Origin: Arcuatula senhousia
Lineage: Eukaryota; Mollusca; Bivalvia; Mytilida; Mytilidae
Assembly: GCA_963971305.1 (NCBI GenBank)
Contig: CAXARO010001764.1
Location: 17,486-81,485 of the forward strand
Reading direction: 5' to 3'
Length of the DNA stretch: 64,000 bases
In this document: piece after piece, positions 61,058 to 64,000 of the stretch
How the letters are laid out: every line of letters starts with the position of its first letter
How positions within the stretch are numbered: position 1 is the stretch's first letter
Notes under the pieces: generated by a model
The model's database searches: none
What the model saw: the letters and a program-made list of their open reading frames with translations, nothing else
What the model was told of the DNA's origin: nothing
Position numbers and translations under genes: made by a program

Positions 61058-62399
61058 AGCAAAATTTATTGTCTGGAACTTTGTTGTCATTTGTATTTCA
61101 TGTAATTAGGTCAAAGCTGTAGAACCATTTCTTTTAGGAGTTACGGCCCTTAAAGCGTCAAAATTTACCATTTTTCATTACTTTTCCCCTGAATTTCAAA
61201 GATTAACTTGTCTGACACTATAAAACCAACTTCAACCAAACTTAGCACAGTTGTTTGATAGCATAAATGCTACAATTTCATCGTTTGGATTTTTGATTCG
61301 TCAAAAAATATGGCCGCCATGGCTAAAAATAGAACATAGGGTGTAAATTGCAGTTTTTTGCTTATTACTCAAAAATAGCTACAGATATAAAAATTTGATG
61401 GGTGACAAAATTGGTCAACATCTCAAAATCTACCTGCTCTGAAATTTTCAAGAAGATCCAACAATTGACATAAGATTTATTGCCCTTTTTCTGGATTTTT
61501 TTCAAAATTTTGCACTTTTTTAGCCCTATATCTTTAAAACTATACAAGATATTTCAAAAATTTAAGTTGCATATGATTAAACACATCAATATCTACATTT
61601 CATGTATCTAGGTCAAAGCTGTAGGACCATTTCTTTTAGGAGTTATTATCCTTAAAACAACAAAATGTACCATTTTTCATTACTTTTCCCCTGAATTTCA
61701 AAGATTAACTTGTCTGACACGGTAAGACCAACTGCATCTTAACATGGCACACTTGTTTAATAGCTTATATGCTACAACTATCGTTCTGATTTTTGATTCG
61801 TAAAAAACATGGCTGCCTTGGCTTAAAATAAACATAGGGGTAAAATGCATTTTTTTGCTAATGACTCAAAAATTGTTTCAGATATCAAAATTGTGTAAGA
61901 GTCAAGAGTGATCAGCGTATTAAGATCTACCTACATGTCCTGAAATTTCGGAAAAGATCTGACTGCTGATATGGGAGTTATTGTTCTTTTTCCTAATTTT
62001 TGCCACTTACAAATTTGCACTTACATTTTGTATTAAGCCCAATATCTTGAAAACTAACCAAGATATATAAGAAATTTAAATCGCATATGGTTAAGCACAA
62101 TAATATCTACAAATAAATGTATCTGTGTAGTTCAGGTGAGCGATTCAGGCTCTTGGGAGCCTTTTGTTTGGAACCCTCGGGTTTTTACCATCCAAAAAGG
62201 CTAAAATGTTTTGCCCACGAACCCCCTATTTTCTTTCAATCAATGCAAAAAATCAAAATCAAGACAAAACGAGGTCACGAACATGTCAAATCCTTTTGCG
62301 TATTTTATATCTCTTACTATATTATCTTTTAATTTTAGCCATCAAATTTGAAACCTATTTATTTTCAATCATAGTAGCGAACATTCTTTAATAACACAC

Positions 62400-62640
62400 C
62401 ATTTAATTTAAAATGCCTGTACCAAGCCAGGGCAAGGCGGTCTATAACTTTTCCGGTGTGTCTTTCATGATTTGTCTTTTCTCTTGGACATTGAGATTGA
62501 TCCTCCAAGTTCGGTAATTTTGATATTACCTTTTTTGACCATGCGGGTGCCTCATAAGGGTTTATGTACTTCGAATTATATCCATTTTCTCATTCTGTGT
62601 TAACTTGCTTTAGAATTTATGTCACTTTATGTGACGGTTT
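62400..62640 (+). repeat. Dispersed repeat resembling a common mussel family, degenerate
   Basis: CCTGTACCAAGCCAGGGCAA, GATCCTCCAAGTTCGGTAAT and a TTTTGATATTACCTTTTTT stretch appear in the order I recall for a frequent mussel repeat (CCTGTACCAAGTCAGGA...). Recognition is from memory. Confidence 0.4.
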
Positions 62641-62829
62641 CGGATATTACTTGCTGCAGTTTTGATGTTTGACATTTTGCTTGTATAGTAGATATGGTGT
62701 AGAGTGATTGCCTGTTACTCATCTACTTCCTGTCGTTTAAACAGAATACTTTGAAATGCAGGTGACATACCGATGTTATATGTCTTAAATGAAAGACTAA
62801 TTCTATGTTTTTAATTCGACCATAAATCT

Positions 62830-63035
62830 TTAGCAAGCAGGAACTGCTTACTTTTCCGGGACACACGAGTTAACTTTCGTAGCGTCTTGAGTTTGCGTTG
62901 TTGATTTCTGCTAATTTATTTTGTGTAAACTTTTTATGTTTTGTGTTTCTTTAATTTTTGCTGTTCTCGTTCATGTTTACTGGTTTTGTCGGTGTCCTTA
63001 AGGACTTTTGACACACGAATGCTCCATTGGTGCCT
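62830..63035 (+). repeat. GCAGGAACTGCTT-type dispersed repeat
   Basis: AGCAGGAACTGCTTACTTTT, CCGGGACACACGAG, GTTCATGTTTACTGGTTTTG and CACACGAATGCTCC align with 53455-53645. Confidence 0.5.
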
Positions 63036-63219
63036 CTTTGCTTCTTCCATTTGTAAAAAAGAAACTTGCAAATGCAAACTTCTTAAACATCAATAAAATT
63101 CAGGAGTTTCAAATCAAAAACAGGGGAATGGATTATGATGGAAACACAATATTAAAAACGAAAGACATATGGAATATTTGCCAGAAAGACACGATCCACA
63201 AGTTAACATTGATCACTGG

Positions 63220-63345
63220 ACACGTTGAAGACTGCTGTTCTGGTTGCCGATTGTTTTCCGGTGCGGATTTTTTTTTTATCTTTTATATACAATTAGGTTG
63301 TGTTGCGTTACCGTACACTCTTTTTCACGTCTCATTATCTTCTTA
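63220..63345 (+). repeat. Mussel-type dispersed repeat, diverged copy
   Basis: GTTGAAGACTGCTGTTCTGG, a GTTGTGTTGCGTTACCGTACA stretch in part, and CACGTCTCATTATCTTC match 52185-52285 and the inverse of 50150-50275. Confidence 0.45.
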
Positions 63346-63827
63346 TAAGGCTTGAGAAATGAAACAAACAGTGTGCCAACAACAACAAAATAATTTGCAG
63401 TAGTTTGAGGATAATTTAACAAACTTAACTCACTCAAATCTGTTTACCAAATTTTCTGATTGAATTTCTTTTACAATTTTTATTTTATTTTATTGGGAGG
63501 GAGGGGGCAAAACGATGCAGACCTGGAACTTAAATCATGTTCCTTTGCCTGGTTTTATTTCCATATTTATAATGGGATTTTGTGTCATACATATATACTT
63601 CATATGCCTTCGTTCTTTATAGAACTCGGGTGGCTTTAGCGACAAATTAGGGGCATTTCCAAAATAGGACTTGGTAAATACATGGTTTTTTCAGCAAGTG
63701 AACACAAAAACCGCACCACTACTGTTTAACCTGGTTTATTCACAATCTATTATTTTATACAACCAATTTTTTTTTCTGAAAGTGACAGAGGCAAATGAAA
63801 ATTACTGTTTCGAGTTAGCTCAAAATT

Positions 63828-63942
63828 TAACTCGAACTCGAAAATAACTCGAACTTTAACTCGAACTTAAACTCGAACTCGAATTGTAACTCGAACTCTA
63901 ACTCGAACTTTAACTCTGACTCGAACTCGAACTCGAACTCGA
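63828..63942 (+). repeat. Degenerate (AACTCG)n tract
   Basis: About 115 bp of AACTCG repeats mixed with TTTAACTCG and TTGTAACTCG variants. Simple-sequence expansion; nothing else recognised from 63360 to the window end. Confidence 0.85.
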
Positions 63943-64000
63943 TGATTACCTACACCCAATAAAAATGGATCCTTATCGACCAATTTGCAATCAATAAGCT

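Larger units (their letters stand above)
60653..61098 (+). mobile_element. Retrozyme-like insertion with identical 88-bp hammerhead-bearing ends
   Basis: A 446-bp insertion in the first module of the AGCTCACCTGG element. Its two 88-bp ends (60653-60740 and 61011-61098) are identical base for base, and a candidate 5-bp target duplication CATGT flanks it (60648-60652, 61099-61103). Each end contains a complete type I hammerhead ribozyme. The 270-bp middle includes CACTGCTGGTGGA and CCCTAAGGTTCTTCCTACCC, which I recall from a very common mussel repeat. Cleavage of a transcript at both ribozymes would release a 358-nt RNA. Non-autonomous elements of this kind (retrozymes, and the hammerhead-containing pseudo-LTRs of Penelope-like elements) are known in bivalves. 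Mobilisation by a Penelope-like enzyme is inference. Confidence 0.75.
60174..62166 (+). mobile_element. HINE-type element, AGCTCACCTGG family, with 502-bp modules
   Basis: The 5' hairpin is perfect (AGCTCACCTGGAC, loop CAA, GTCCAGGTGAGCT; 60174-60202). Its first arm recurs inverted as CAGGTGAGC at 62133-62141, followed by a 3' hairpin AGGCTC-TTGG-GAGCCT (62147-62162) and a CTTTTG end with T following. Three internal modules begin AACTTGTC(C/T)GACAC at 60257, 61205 and 61707. The last spacing is 502 bp and the first is 948 bp, the excess being the 446-bp insertion described separately. I recall this end sequence as widespread in bivalve and gastropod genomes. No coding capacity. Confidence 0.7.

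Noticed and set aside
63008..63355. Open stretch of 115 codons
   Set aside because: It spans the ends of two dispersed repeats that occur elsewhere without this frame; a chance ORF.

Overview
The window looks like nuclear DNA of a bivalve mollusc, most likely a mytilid mussel or close relative. That is an inference from recalled dispersed-repeat sequences (hammerhead-bearing repeat, GCAGGAACTGCTT repeat, CCCCGCCACAT repeat, AGCTCACCTGG element), from introns with canonical splice sites, and from a TRIM-like B-box gene of the kind expanded in bivalves. No organelle, bacterial or viral coding sequence was seen.

Region 1 (1-29662) is a head-to-tail satellite of about 34 nearly identical 867-bp monomers that runs off the left edge. 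It has no credible gene. Each monomer carries a hairpin starting AAGTCTCCCAAACG, followed by sequence related to the mobile elements on its right.

Region 2 (29363-44138) is a dense nest of short non-autonomous rolling-circle elements. They have the architecture of Helitron2/Helentron-associated elements (HINEs): a 5' terminal hairpin, an inverted copy of its first arm near the 3' end, a separate 3' hairpin, a CTAG or CTTG end, and insertion between two T's. They fall into at least six subfamilies (called A, B, C, D, E and F here). New copies have repeatedly inserted into the (TTA)n tract just inside the 5' end of resident copies, so the region reads like nested brackets. All 13 5' ends right of the satellite find a same-subfamily 3' end in the correct nesting order. 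The satellite hairpin itself pairs with the first 3' end beyond the array (30309-30355), which suggests the satellite is a tandemly amplified part of such an element. Seven further 3' ends have no 5' partner in the window, which predicts what should flank the array on its unseen left side.

Region 3 (44139-54900) holds the last three exons of an unrecognised + strand gene (44696-44840, 46634-46665, 48850-49020), in frame across both introns, with a poly(A) signal after the stop. The introns and downstream DNA are full of dispersed repeats: a second HINE-type family, tandem-repeat-cored elements, a TA-flanked palindromic MITE, an interstitial telomere-like tract and a tRNA-Leu-like fragment.

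Region 4 (55552-57523, minus strand) is a two-exon TRIM-like gene with two B-boxes, a coiled coil and a propeller-like C-terminus, but no RING.

Region 5 (57524-64000) is repeat-rich and apparently non-coding. It includes a small MITE and an AGCTCACCTGG HINE-type element (60174-62166) made of 502-bp modules. That element is interrupted by a 446-bp insertion with identical 88-bp ends, each containing a complete type I hammerhead ribozyme, which is a retrozyme-like structure.

No tools were used. Family names rest on visible structure and recall; nothing was searched.
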